Notes under the pieces: model-generated
Databases searched by the model: none
What the model was told of the DNA's origin: nothing
What the model saw: only the letters and a program-made list of their open reading frames with translations
Assembly: GCA_005884855.1 (NCBI GenBank)
Contig: VAZS01000042.1
Coordinates: 1-5,424, forward strand
Length of the DNA: 5,424 nucleotides
Direction of reading: 5' to 3'
From: Alphaproteobacteria bacterium
GTDB lineage: Bacteria; Pseudomonadota; Alphaproteobacteria; Rhizobiales; Xanthobacteraceae
Program-made: the position numbers and the translations under genes
Shown here: positions 1 through 5,424 of the stretch, piece after piece
Position numbering within the stretch: position 1 is the stretch's first letter
Layout of the letters: each line of letters begins with the position of its first letter

Positions 1-10
1 GAGCCGGTTT

Positions 11-25
11 GCCGAGGCAATCGGC
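11..25 (-). other. small inverted repeat just after the glgP stop
   Basis: GCCGA-ggcaa-TCGGC forms a 5-bp stem with a 5-nt loop, beginning 2 nt past the glgP stop codon on the minus strand. No run of T follows within the window, so it is not a convincing intrinsic terminator. It could be a weak RNA hairpin between glgP and a downstream gene outside the window. Confidence 0.2.
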
Positions 26-27
26 CG

Positions 28-2428
28 CTAGCGGGTCGCCCCGCGTTGTACGCCCGGTTGCAGCGCCTCCGGCGCGGTCGCGCGCACCGGCACATTCCAG
101 ATGTCCTGGGCATATTCGCGGATGGTACGGTCGGAGGAAAACCACGGCATCCGCGCGACGTTGAGGACGGAGGCCCGCGTCCACGCCGGGGTCACTTGCC
201 AGCGCGCGTCGATGCCGCGTTGGCAGTCGTAATAGGAATCGAAATCCGCGCTGACCATGTAGTGGTCGAGATGGCTCAGCGCATGCGCGATCGATTGGAA
301 ACGGCCGGGTTCGCCAGGGGAGAATTCGCCAGCCGCGATCGCGTTGACCGCCCGCAACAGCCGCGGCGAGCGCCGGATCACGTCGGTGGCATCCAGCCCC
401 TGCTTGCGCCGCGCCACCACGTCCGCGGCTTTCATCCCGAAGATCGCGATATTCTCCGGCCCGACGTGATCGAGAATTTCGATGTTGGCTCCGTCGAGCG
501 TGCCGATGGTCAGCGCGCCATTCAGCGCCAGCTTCATGTTGCCAGTGCCGGAGGCCTCCATGCCCGCGGTGGAGATCTGCTCTGACAAGTCGGCGGCGGG
601 AATGATGATCTCCGCGAGGCTGACATTGTAGTCGGGGAGGAAGGCGATCTTCAGCCGTCCGGCAATCACGGGATCATTATTTATTACCTCTGCAACGTCG
701 TTGATCAATTTGATGATCAGCTTGGCGTAGCTGTAACTCGCCGCGGCCTTGCCGGCGAATATTTTCACTCGCGGCACCCAGTCGCGCTGCGGTTCGTCCT
801 TGATCGCGTGATAGAGAGCCACGGCTTCGAGGATATTAAGCAGCTGCCGCTTGTATTCGTGGATGCGCTTGATCTGTACGTCGAACAGCGCGCTCGGATC
901 GATCACAAGTTTGAGGCGTTCCCAAACCAGCCGCGCCAGCGCGATTTTGTTGTGGTGTTTGACCGCCCGGAATTGCTGCTGGAAGGCGTTATCGCTGGCG
1001 CGGGCTTCGAGATCGCAAAGCAGCGTTGGGTCGTCGAGCACGGCTTCCCCGCAGGCCTCGCGCAACAGGTCGGTCAGTTTCGGGTTGGCCACCATCAGCC
1101 ATCGGCGGAAGGTGATACCGTTGGTTTTGTTGGTAATGCGACCGGGGTAAAGCTGGTTGAGTTCGTGGAATACGGTCTCCTTCATCAGTTCGGAGTGCAT
1201 ACCGGAGACGCCATTGATGCGGTGTGAGCCCACGAATGCCAGCTGGCCCATCCGAACCTTGCGGCCGGACTTCTCGTCGATCAGGGAAACCGCGGCCTTG
1301 AATTCGAGGTCGTCGGGAGCGCGCGCATCCGCCAGCGCCAGGTGCGCGACATTGATGCGGTAGATGATTTCCAGGTGACGCGGCAGCAAACGCTCGAACA
1401 ATTCGAGCGGCCAGGTCTCGAGCGCTTCCGGCAGGAGCGTGTGATTGGTGTAGGACAAAGTCGCCACCGTGATCCGCCACGCGTTGTCCCAGCGAAAATT
1501 GTGAAGATCGACCAGGATGCGCATCAGTTCGGCGACTGCGAGGTTCGCGGCCTGCCGGACTCTCGTCATTGGGATAGAGGAACTTGCAGATCGACTCAGC
1601 GCGTGCCTCCTCGGCGCTGGCGCCGAGATAGTCGCCGGTGTTGAAAACGTCGAGCTTGAGAGGGTCGGGCGAGCGCGCCGACCACAGCCGCAGCGCGTTC
1701 ACGTGCTGGCCGCGCCAGCCCACGATCGGGGTGTCGTAGGCGACCGCCTGCACGGTCTCGGCCGGCTGCCAGGTGGCGCAGTCGCGTCCATCGGTTTCGA
1801 CGTGTTCGACGGTGCCACCGAAATGCACGTGATAGACAACCTCCGAGCGCTGGAACTCCCAGGGGTTGCCGAAACCGAGCCACTCGTCAGGATATTCCTG
1901 CTGCCAGCCCTGGGCGATGATCTGACGGAACAGACCGAAATCGTAACGGATGCCGTAGCCGATGGCGGGAATCGCAAGCGTCGCCATGCTTTCCATGAAA
2001 CACGCCGCCAGTCGTCCCAAACCGCCATTGCCGAGTGCCGCATCCGGCTCGCATTTCCGCAACTCCGCCAACCCAACGCCGAGATCGCCAAGCGCGGCCT
2101 CGAACACCGGCAATAACCCCATGTTGTTCAAGGCTTCGGTAAACAGCCGGCCAATCAAGAATTCCAGACTGAGGTAATAGACCCGCTTGCGCCCTGCATC
2201 GTAGCTCTGCTTGTCGGTTGTAAGCCAGCGGTGCACGATCCGATCGCGCAGAGCCAGCGCCGCCGCGTTGTACCAGTCGTGCCGGGTCGCCATCCCGACG
2301 TCTTTGCCGATCGCAAGGCGCAGCTTGGTGAGAATCGCGCCCTTGATCTCGGCCAGCGCCAGTTCGTCAACGGGCTGACCGCTTTTCGGAAAGTCTGCTG
2401 GAAAGTAAGGTTCGGGCAATGTGGGCAT
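28..2428 (-). pseudogene. glgP: glycogen/starch/alpha-glucan phosphorylase, disrupted by an internal out-of-frame deletion
   Basis: Glycogen phosphorylase (GT35 family, PLP-dependent) releases glucose-1-phosphate from alpha-1,4-glucan ends in the cytoplasm. The gene is in two frames. The N-terminal part (2428 to about 1544, 295 codons) holds DAALGNGGLGRLA and ends in the SICKFLYPNDES loop region. The C-terminal part (about 1542 to 28, 504 codons plus TAG) begins at AVAELMRILVDLHNFRWD. It carries YTNHTLLPEALE, LLPRHLEIIYRIN, KTNGITFRRW, VQIKRIHEYKRQLLN, and EASGTGNMK with the PLP lysine, followed by IGTLDGANIEI. Both parts match the family well. Between them, about 45 residues that homologues have are absent, including the QLNDTHP motif, and the frame changes. 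The two parts total about 799 residues, against roughly 840 in the family. The rest is undamaged, so the loss seems recent, or is a sequence error. The ATG at 2428 has only a weak ribosome site. Confidence 0.9.
1540..1546 (-). other. deletion/frameshift junction inside glgP
   Basis: Read on the minus strand, codons for S-P-A-G-R-E of the N-terminal frame run directly into L-A-V-A-E-L of the downstream frame through the bases GAACCTCGCA. Family members have about 45 residues here (LRL.QEYF... to ...QLNDTHPA). The frame geometry implies a loss of 3n+2 bases, about 135 bp. The size is inferred from remembered homologues and is approximate; the frame change and the joining of the two conserved segments are seen directly. 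Confidence 0.8.
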
Positions 2429-2553
2429 CTCTGAGTGAATCCATCGAATGATAGCCGCGTTATGCCGATATCAAAACCGGCCGGGAACCCCCGTTGTGCA
2501 ATGCATCCATGGCTTTTCTGTAATGACCGAACCACGCACTGCACGCTTTCAGG

Positions 2554-2571
2554 TTTGATGTTATTATCAAA
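2554..2571. promoter_or_regulatory. AT-rich inverted repeat in the divergent intergenic region, possible operator
   Basis: TTTGAT-gttatt-ATCAAA is a perfect 6-bp-arm inverted repeat with a 6-nt centre. It lies 42 nt upstream of the small exported-protein start at 2613 and 126 nt upstream of the glgP start on the other strand. The position and symmetry would suit a regulator site or part of a promoter region. The arms are short, and such a repeat can occur by chance in AT-rich sequence. No known regulator motif was recognised. Confidence 0.25.
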
Positions 2572-2597
2572 TGCGGGTTCCGATCTCGCCACAATTT

Positions 2598-2605
2598 GGA
2601 GAGGG
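2598..2605 (+). promoter_or_regulatory. ribosome binding site that fixes the start of the 76-residue exported protein
   Basis: GGAGAGGG lies 7 nt before the ATG at 2613. The upstream in-frame ATG at 2571 has no purine-rich sequence before it and would put 14 hydrophilic residues ahead of the signal peptide, so 2613 is preferred. Confidence 0.75.
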
Positions 2606-2612
2606 TCTAGCC

Positions 2613-2843
2613 ATGAGATTGACCATCGAGATTGTCGCTGCAGCACTTCTGGTGTTCTGCATCAGTGCCACCAGCGCGGCGTTTGCCGCCGGCAAGATCG
2701 GGAGAAGCGCTGATGGGGTTAGCTGCACATTCAGTGTACCACAAAAGGCCTCACCCGCGGCGCGCTGCGCGGCCATCCGGAAGCAGTGCGGCGGAAAGTT
2801 CTACGCCAATTATTGTGGCGACAAGCTGCTGTCGGCGATGTGA
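2613..2843 (+). CDS. small exported cysteine-containing protein of unknown function
   Basis: This encodes 76 residues. Residues 1-25 are a clear Sec signal peptide: MRLTIEI, then a hydrophobic core AAALLVFCISA, then a small-residue region ending AAFA before AGK. Signal peptidase I would release a mature peptide of about 51 residues to the periplasm or outside. The mature part is basic and has four cysteines (38, 52, 59, 68), enough for two disulfides, with the spacing C-x13-C-x6-C-x8-C. There is no lipobox and no later membrane segment. I do not recognise a named family. A strong ribosome site supports translation. The gene is divergent from glgP and is followed 81 nt later by the PilZ-like gene on the same strand; co-transcription is possible but not shown. 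Confidence 0.75.
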   Translation: MRLTIEIVAAALLVFCISATSAAFAAGKIGRSADGVSCTFSVPQKASPAARCAAIRKQCGGKFYANYCGDKLLSAM

Positions 2844-2895
2844 GTGTTGAGCGAGAGGCCGGGTTCCGTCGATCTCGGTACGACTACGGATTTGT

Positions 2896-2908
2896 CGTTT
2901 TACAAACG
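2896..2908. repeat. short inverted repeat upstream of the PilZ-like gene
   Basis: CGTTT-tac-AAACG is a perfect 5-bp-arm inverted repeat ending 16 nt before the ATG at 2925, in AT-richer sequence. It could be an operator or a weak hairpin in the leader. It is too short to call with confidence. Confidence 0.2.
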
Positions 2909-2924
2909 CTTACAATTTGAGCGT

Positions 2925-3125
2925 ATGTCAGTTCCGATGACTGTTCCCCGCACTGCCGCTCGGCGACGTGTATTGAAGGCCGGCTCGATCGAGTTCGGCG
3001 GTGGCGTGTTTGACTGTACGATCCGAAACGTATCGGACACCGGGGCGGCCTTGGAAGTTATGACGCCGCTCTATATTCCCGACCGATTCACATTGATCAA
3101 TGCGACCGACAATTCGCGAGCCTGA
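2925..3125 (+). CDS. PilZ-like domain protein, truncated at the C-terminus (possible pseudogene)
   Basis: This encodes 66 residues. The sequence resembles the short single-domain PilZ proteins common in Bradyrhizobium relatives. An arginine cluster RRR (13-15) is followed by beta-strand-like sequence and then NVSDTG (35-40), which fits the PilZ (D/N)xSxxG motif. PilZ domains bind cyclic di-GMP through these two elements. After IPDRFTLI (51-58) the frame stops at TGA, where homologues continue for about 20 more residues forming the last strands (pattern C-x-V-x-W-R ... R-I-G-V-x-F). Bases 3122-3168 can be read in other frames as a possible remnant of that end. The start is uncertain: ATG 2925 or ATG 2937, neither with a good ribosome site. 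A GTG at 2844 would add 27 unrelated residues. Function as a c-di-GMP receptor is doubtful in this truncated form. Confidence 0.6.
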   Translation: MSVPMTVPRTAARRRVLKAGSIEFGGGVFDCTIRNVSDTGAALEVMTPLYIPDRFTLINATDNSRA

Positions 3126-3201
3126 ATCTGAGGGCGGGTCGCCGACGTTGGGTCAATTCTCAGACTAGCTAACATGAGTGCAGATGTTCAGCTGGAACGA
3201 A

Positions 3202-3230
3202 TTAAGAACACTTTAGCAACTCTTTGATAT
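3202..3230 (+). promoter_or_regulatory. possible sigma70-type promoter for the 143-residue protein gene
   Basis: TTAAGA (3202-3207) and TGATAT (3225-3230) are 17 nt apart in the most AT-rich part of the intergenic region, 64 nt before the ATG at 3295. They match the consensus hexamers at 4 of 6 and 3 of 6 positions, so this is only a weak candidate. Nothing else definite is seen in 3126-3294. Confidence 0.2.
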
Positions 3231-3294
3231 ATCATGGTGATTCGACGCACCACCCGCACAACATCTATGGTCTATCGCTAGCTTTGAGGACTAC

Positions 3295-3726
3295 ATGTCC
3301 ACTATCGCATTCGATCAATTCGCGCTCACCCGCATTGCCGACTTCGCCCGCTCGCTGTCTAGGCTGCATCGGGCCTCGCGTCGCCAGCTCATCGATGACG
3401 ATCAGATCGACCGTGAATTCAACGCGGTCTGCATGTCGGTCTGGGGCTACACCACGGACGATTTCAGGGACGAGCTGTTTTCGGACGCCGACCACGTCTG
3501 GCTCGATTCGCTCGACGAGGCACATGCGCGCATCTTCGCCGCCGAGCAGGGTTACGACCTCATCGACGATCAGGGCATGCTCACGGATTGGTGGGGATAT
3601 TGCTGGATGATCCTGGCGGAAAAGCGTGGCCTGCTGACGGCCGAAAACCGAGCCGCGGCGCGCGCGCAAATCGAGGAAAAATATCTGTCGGCGCCGAACG
3701 TGATCGGCGTCATTGTCGGGCGGTGA
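3295..3726 (+). CDS. conserved-looking hypothetical protein, 143 residues, cytoplasmic
   Basis: The start is ATG, with GAGGA 4 nt upstream, and the stop is TGA. The protein has no signal peptide and no membrane segment. It is acidic and looks mostly helical: a helix-rich N-terminus (ADFARSLSRLHRASRRQL), an aromatic and acidic middle (VWGYTTDDFRDELFSDADHVW, 49-69), then a distinctive tryptophan-rich motif DWWGYCWMILAEKRGLL (98-114) and an alanine-rich helix (TAENRAAARAQIEEKYL, 115-131). Cysteines are at 46 and 103. I do not recognise the family and assign no function. Codon use is GC-rich like the main genes of the window, and the ribosome site supports a real gene. It stands alone, 169 nt after the PilZ-like stop, and converges on the DUF2865-like gene. 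Confidence 0.75.
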   Translation: MSTIAFDQFALTRIADFARSLSRLHRASRRQLIDDDQIDREFNAVCMSVWGYTTDDFRDELFSDADHVWLDSLDEAHARIFAAEQGYDLIDDQGMLTDWWGYCWMILAEKRGLLTAENRAAARAQIEEKYLSAPNVIGVIVGR

Positions 3727-3738
3727 TCTCGTCCGCAT

Positions 3739-3754
3739 GTTCGTTGTTGCGAAC
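3739..3754. other. weak hairpin between convergent genes
   Basis: GTTCG-ttgttg-CGAAC (5-bp stem, 6-nt loop) lies 12 nt after the stop at 3726 and 63 nt beyond the convergent stop at 3818. There is no T tract on either side, so a role as a bidirectional terminator is only suggested by its position. Confidence 0.2.
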
Positions 3755-3817
3755 GTAGCGGAACAATCCAGGGTCCGTCATTCCGCGATGTGGCGTTCGC
3801 ACCTGACGTTCTAGCGG

Positions 3818-4597
3818 CTATTCTACTTCGGCCCGCTTCGTCCTTGTCGAAAGATTGTTCGGAAGCGAGCTCACGGGCAGCGCGACGTCGCGGCTCGCCT
3901 CAGGCAAGGCGGCATCGGTTGCGATCATTTCGGCGGGAACAGGGGCGACCTTCATCTCCCCTAGCCGTGCGCGCACCTCCGCGGTCAGGCCAGGGTAAGA
4001 GGCGACCGGGATGAACTCAACGGTTTGACTGACGCCTACCTTCACGCCCGAATAGGCCACAAGCCCATCGGTGGTGGCGATCACGTCGCCCGGACGCAGG
4101 GAAGTGTCCAGCGTGAGATCGATCGGCGCCAGTCCGGTCGGATGGCGGCCGTTGCAGGTGCAGTCCGCGCGCAACGCTTTGCGATAGCTGAAGGCGTTTT
4201 CGCTGTCCGCATAGCGCTCGCCACTCGCCGACCACGCCCCATCGATGTTGCTGCCGAAGTAAATCTTGGTCGGACTTGCGGGACAAAACGCCTGACACAG
4301 CTGCGCTGGCGACGCACCGCCCCGCGTGGTCAGCGGGAAATATCGGCCATCGCAGCTGCGCACGCAAAACGCGGGGCCGGAGCCTGACGATGCGTACCGC
4401 GGCTGTGGCGCGGGCTGCTGGTTACCGCCGTACGGGTCGGCGAAGAAATTCGCCTGCGGCGGCGAGTTTGGTTTCTGCAGTTTCTGAAAGGCGCCCACCA
4501 ACATATCGAACAAGCTTTCCGCCGCAACCGGTGTCGGCGTCAAGGCGGCTGTGCCTGCAAGTGCGGCGGCGGCAACCAGCATGATGCGCCGCCGCAT
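3818..4597 (-). CDS. DUF2865-like secreted cysteine-containing protein
   Basis: This encodes 259 residues from the ATG at 4597. Residues 1-26 are a Sec signal peptide: MRRRIML, then AAAALAGTAAL, cleaved after PVAA. A proline/glutamine-rich linker (about 42-68) leads to the core. The core has FCVRSCDGRYFPL (77-89), LCQAFCPAS (100-108), KIYFGSNIDGA (111-121), NAFSYRKAL (134-142), CTCNG (146-150) and a terminal LRPGDVIATTDGLVAYSG element (167-184). This pattern matches the DUF2865 family as I remember it; its function is unknown. The six mature cysteines form CxxxC, CxxxC and CxC groups, suited to disulfides or metal binding in the periplasm. The start is uncertain: TTG 4624 has GGAG 6 nt before it and would add 9 residues, and the frame stays open to a TTG at 4684. 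It lies downstream of pyrE on the same strand, 239 nt away. Confidence 0.8.
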   Translation of the reverse strand: MRRRIMLVAAAALAGTAALTPTPVAAESLFDMLVGAFQKLQKPNSPPQANFFADPYGGNQQPAPQPRYASSGSGPAFCVRSCDGRYFPLTTRGGASPAQLCQAFCPASPTKIYFGSNIDGAWSASGERYADSENAFSYRKALRADCTCNGRHPTGLAPIDLTLDTSLRPGDVIATTDGLVAYSGVKVGVSQTVEFIPVASYPGLTAEVRARLGEMKVAPVPAEMIATDAALPEASRDVALPVSSLPNNLSTRTKRAEVE

Positions 4598-4836
4598 GCG
4601 CCGATGAGACAACTCTGTACGCAACGCCTGCTCCACCCACACAATAAAACACGGCTGACGCGCGCCTTGCCTCAGCGCGTTCAAGCTTAGTGGGGGATGG
4701 TAAACGAGCGATGACCGCAGCTACGAAGTAGATAAAGAAATGCCGTGCTTCTTCCGTCCAGCTCGCGCAGGAGGTCGGCGCGGCCCAGCTATCGACCGCT
4801 CACAAGCGGAAGAGGGACGAGGCAAACGTTACGCGA
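4598..4836 (-). other. intergenic region between pyrE and the DUF2865-like gene
   Basis: No convincing gene or RNA is visible here. It contains a small inverted repeat CCGCT-caca-AGCGG (4796-4809), which on the minus strand begins 27 nt after the pyrE stop. No T run follows it, so it is a poor terminator. The alternative upstream starts of the DUF2865-like gene (4624, 4684) would occupy the left part. No clear promoter was recognised. Confidence 0.3.
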
Positions 4837-5400
4837 TCAATCCCTCAGGAATTCACTTGCATTATAGAGCGAGCGGAACGGAATGCCGGCTTGGGCAAAG
4901 GTATCGGCGGCGCCTTCGTCGCGGTCCACCATGGTGAAGACCAGCGCGACTTCGCCGCCGGCCTCGCGCACGGCCTCGACTGCTTTCAGCGCGGAGCCGC
5001 CGGTCGTGGTGACGTCCTCGAGGATGACCACGCGCTTGTCTTGCAGGCTCTCGCCTTTCGCAAGACCTTCAACCGCGAGGCGCGCCCCATGCTCCTTTGG
5101 CTTCTTGCGCACGAAGAACGCCGCGATCGGATGCCCCTTGATCCATGAGAGCTGCGCAATCGCTCCGGCAAGCGGCACCGCGCCCATTTCGAGACCGCCA
5201 ATATAGTCGAGCCCGTCGTCCTTCAGTGCCTCATAGGTCAGCTCCGCAAGCAGCGAGGCGCCTTCAGGATCGAGCATGGTCGGTTTGAGATTGAAATAGA
5301 AATCGCTCTTGCGCCCCGAGGCCAGCATGATCTCGCCGCGGCCGAATGACCGCCTGCGAATGATTTCGGCGAGCCGGGCGCGGGAGGCTGATTTGGACAA
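4837..5400 (-). CDS. pyrE: orotate phosphoribosyltransferase
   Basis: PyrE joins orotate to PRPP to give orotidine 5'-monophosphate, the fifth step of de novo UMP synthesis, and works as a cytoplasmic dimer. The 187-residue protein is full length. The type I phosphoribosyltransferase PRPP-binding motif is [13 protein letters not shown] (124-136), with the E-D acidic pair at 128-129. The flexible catalytic loop is [11 protein letters not shown] (95-105), with the basic residues expected to contact pyrophosphate. [12 protein letters not shown] (28-39) matches the N-terminal substrate region, and [13 protein letters not shown] (68-80) the hydrophobic strand and loop. The start is TTG at 5400, giving MSKSASR, as remembered for Bradyrhizobium relatives. 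A modest AAAGAG (5409-5414) lies 8 nt before it. No in-frame ATG occurs until residue 25, which would cut into the domain. All key motifs are intact. Confidence 0.95.
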   Translation of the reverse strand: MSKSASRARLAEIIRRRSFGRGEIMLASGRKSDFYFNLKPTMLDPEGASLLAELTYEALKDDGLDYIGGLEMGAVPLAGAIAQLSWIKGHPIAAFFVRKKPKEHGARLAVEGLAKGESLQDKRVVILEDVTTTGGSALKAVEAVREAGGEVALVFTMVDRDEGAADTFAQAGIPFRSLYNASEFLRD

Positions 5401-5424
5401 GCTGTTTTCTCTTTGTAGGACCGG

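Noticed and set aside
46..585. Long plus-strand open frame opposite the 3' part of glgP
   Set aside because: It is antisense to strongly conserved phosphorylase sequence. The arginine-rich, low-complexity translation is typical of the shadow of a GC-rich gene, and no ribosome site or domain is visible.
1540..1569. Programmed ribosomal frameshift joining the two glgP frames
   Set aside because: There is no slippery heptamer, and a frameshift would not supply the roughly 45 conserved residues that are missing. A deletion explains both facts.
28..1569. Separate 513-residue protein starting at the ATG at 1569
   Set aside because: Its first nine or so residues come from out-of-frame reading of the upstream glgP part. 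No ribosome site precedes it, and it begins in the middle of the phosphorylase fold.
1517..2116. 199-residue plus-strand open frame opposite the glgP N-terminal half
   Set aside because: The opposite strand encodes recognisable phosphorylase motifs throughout. The plus-strand translation shows no family likeness, so it is a shadow frame.
2844..2924. GTG-initiated N-terminal extension of the PilZ-like gene
   Set aside because: The extension is not PilZ-like, has no ribosome site, and starts immediately after the upstream stop codon simply because the frame is open there.
3174..3227. 17-codon open frame starting ATGAGTGCAG before the 143-residue gene
   Set aside because: It has no ribosome site, is very short, and overlaps the AT-rich likely promoter zone. 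Nothing supports translation.
4796..4809. Inverted repeat after pyrE as an intrinsic terminator
   Set aside because: The stem is only 5 bp and no T run follows on the minus strand, so it is noted only as part of the intergenic region.

Overview
The window looks like chromosomal DNA from a Bradyrhizobium-type alphaproteobacterium (Nitrobacteraceae: Bradyrhizobium, Rhodopseudomonas, Nitrobacter or Afipia relatives). The grounds are the GC-rich coding bias, a PyrE beginning [10 protein letters not shown], a DUF2865-type secreted protein, and a short PilZ protein of the kind these genomes carry in many copies. The genus is inferred from remembered protein likeness; no search was run.

Layout. (1) Positions 28-2428, minus strand: a nearly complete glycogen/alpha-glucan phosphorylase gene (glgP) broken by an internal out-of-frame deletion near 1540-1546. 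(2) Positions 2429-2612: a divergent intergenic region with an AT-rich inverted repeat. (3) Positions 2613-2843, plus strand: a 76-residue exported cysteine-containing protein. (4) Positions 2925-3125, plus strand: a PilZ-like protein that stops before the last part of its domain. (5) Positions 3126-3294: an intergenic stretch that may contain the decayed end of the PilZ gene. (6) Positions 3295-3726, plus strand: a 143-residue unrecognised cytoplasmic protein. (7) Positions 3818-4597, minus strand: a secreted DUF2865-like protein. (8) Positions 4837-5400, minus strand: pyrE, orotate phosphoribosyltransferase, with a TTG start.

The genes do not form one functional unit. glgP belongs to glycogen breakdown and pyrE to de novo UMP synthesis. 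The short plus-strand genes between them are of unknown or regulatory type. The middle of the window (about 2430-3300) is visibly less GC-rich than its flanks and holds small, poorly conserved or truncated genes, which is typical of a loosely constrained stretch. I found no tRNA, rRNA, CRISPR array, transposase or convincing prophage sequence. I do not see a new multi-gene system. The best observations are the glgP lesion and the truncated PilZ gene.
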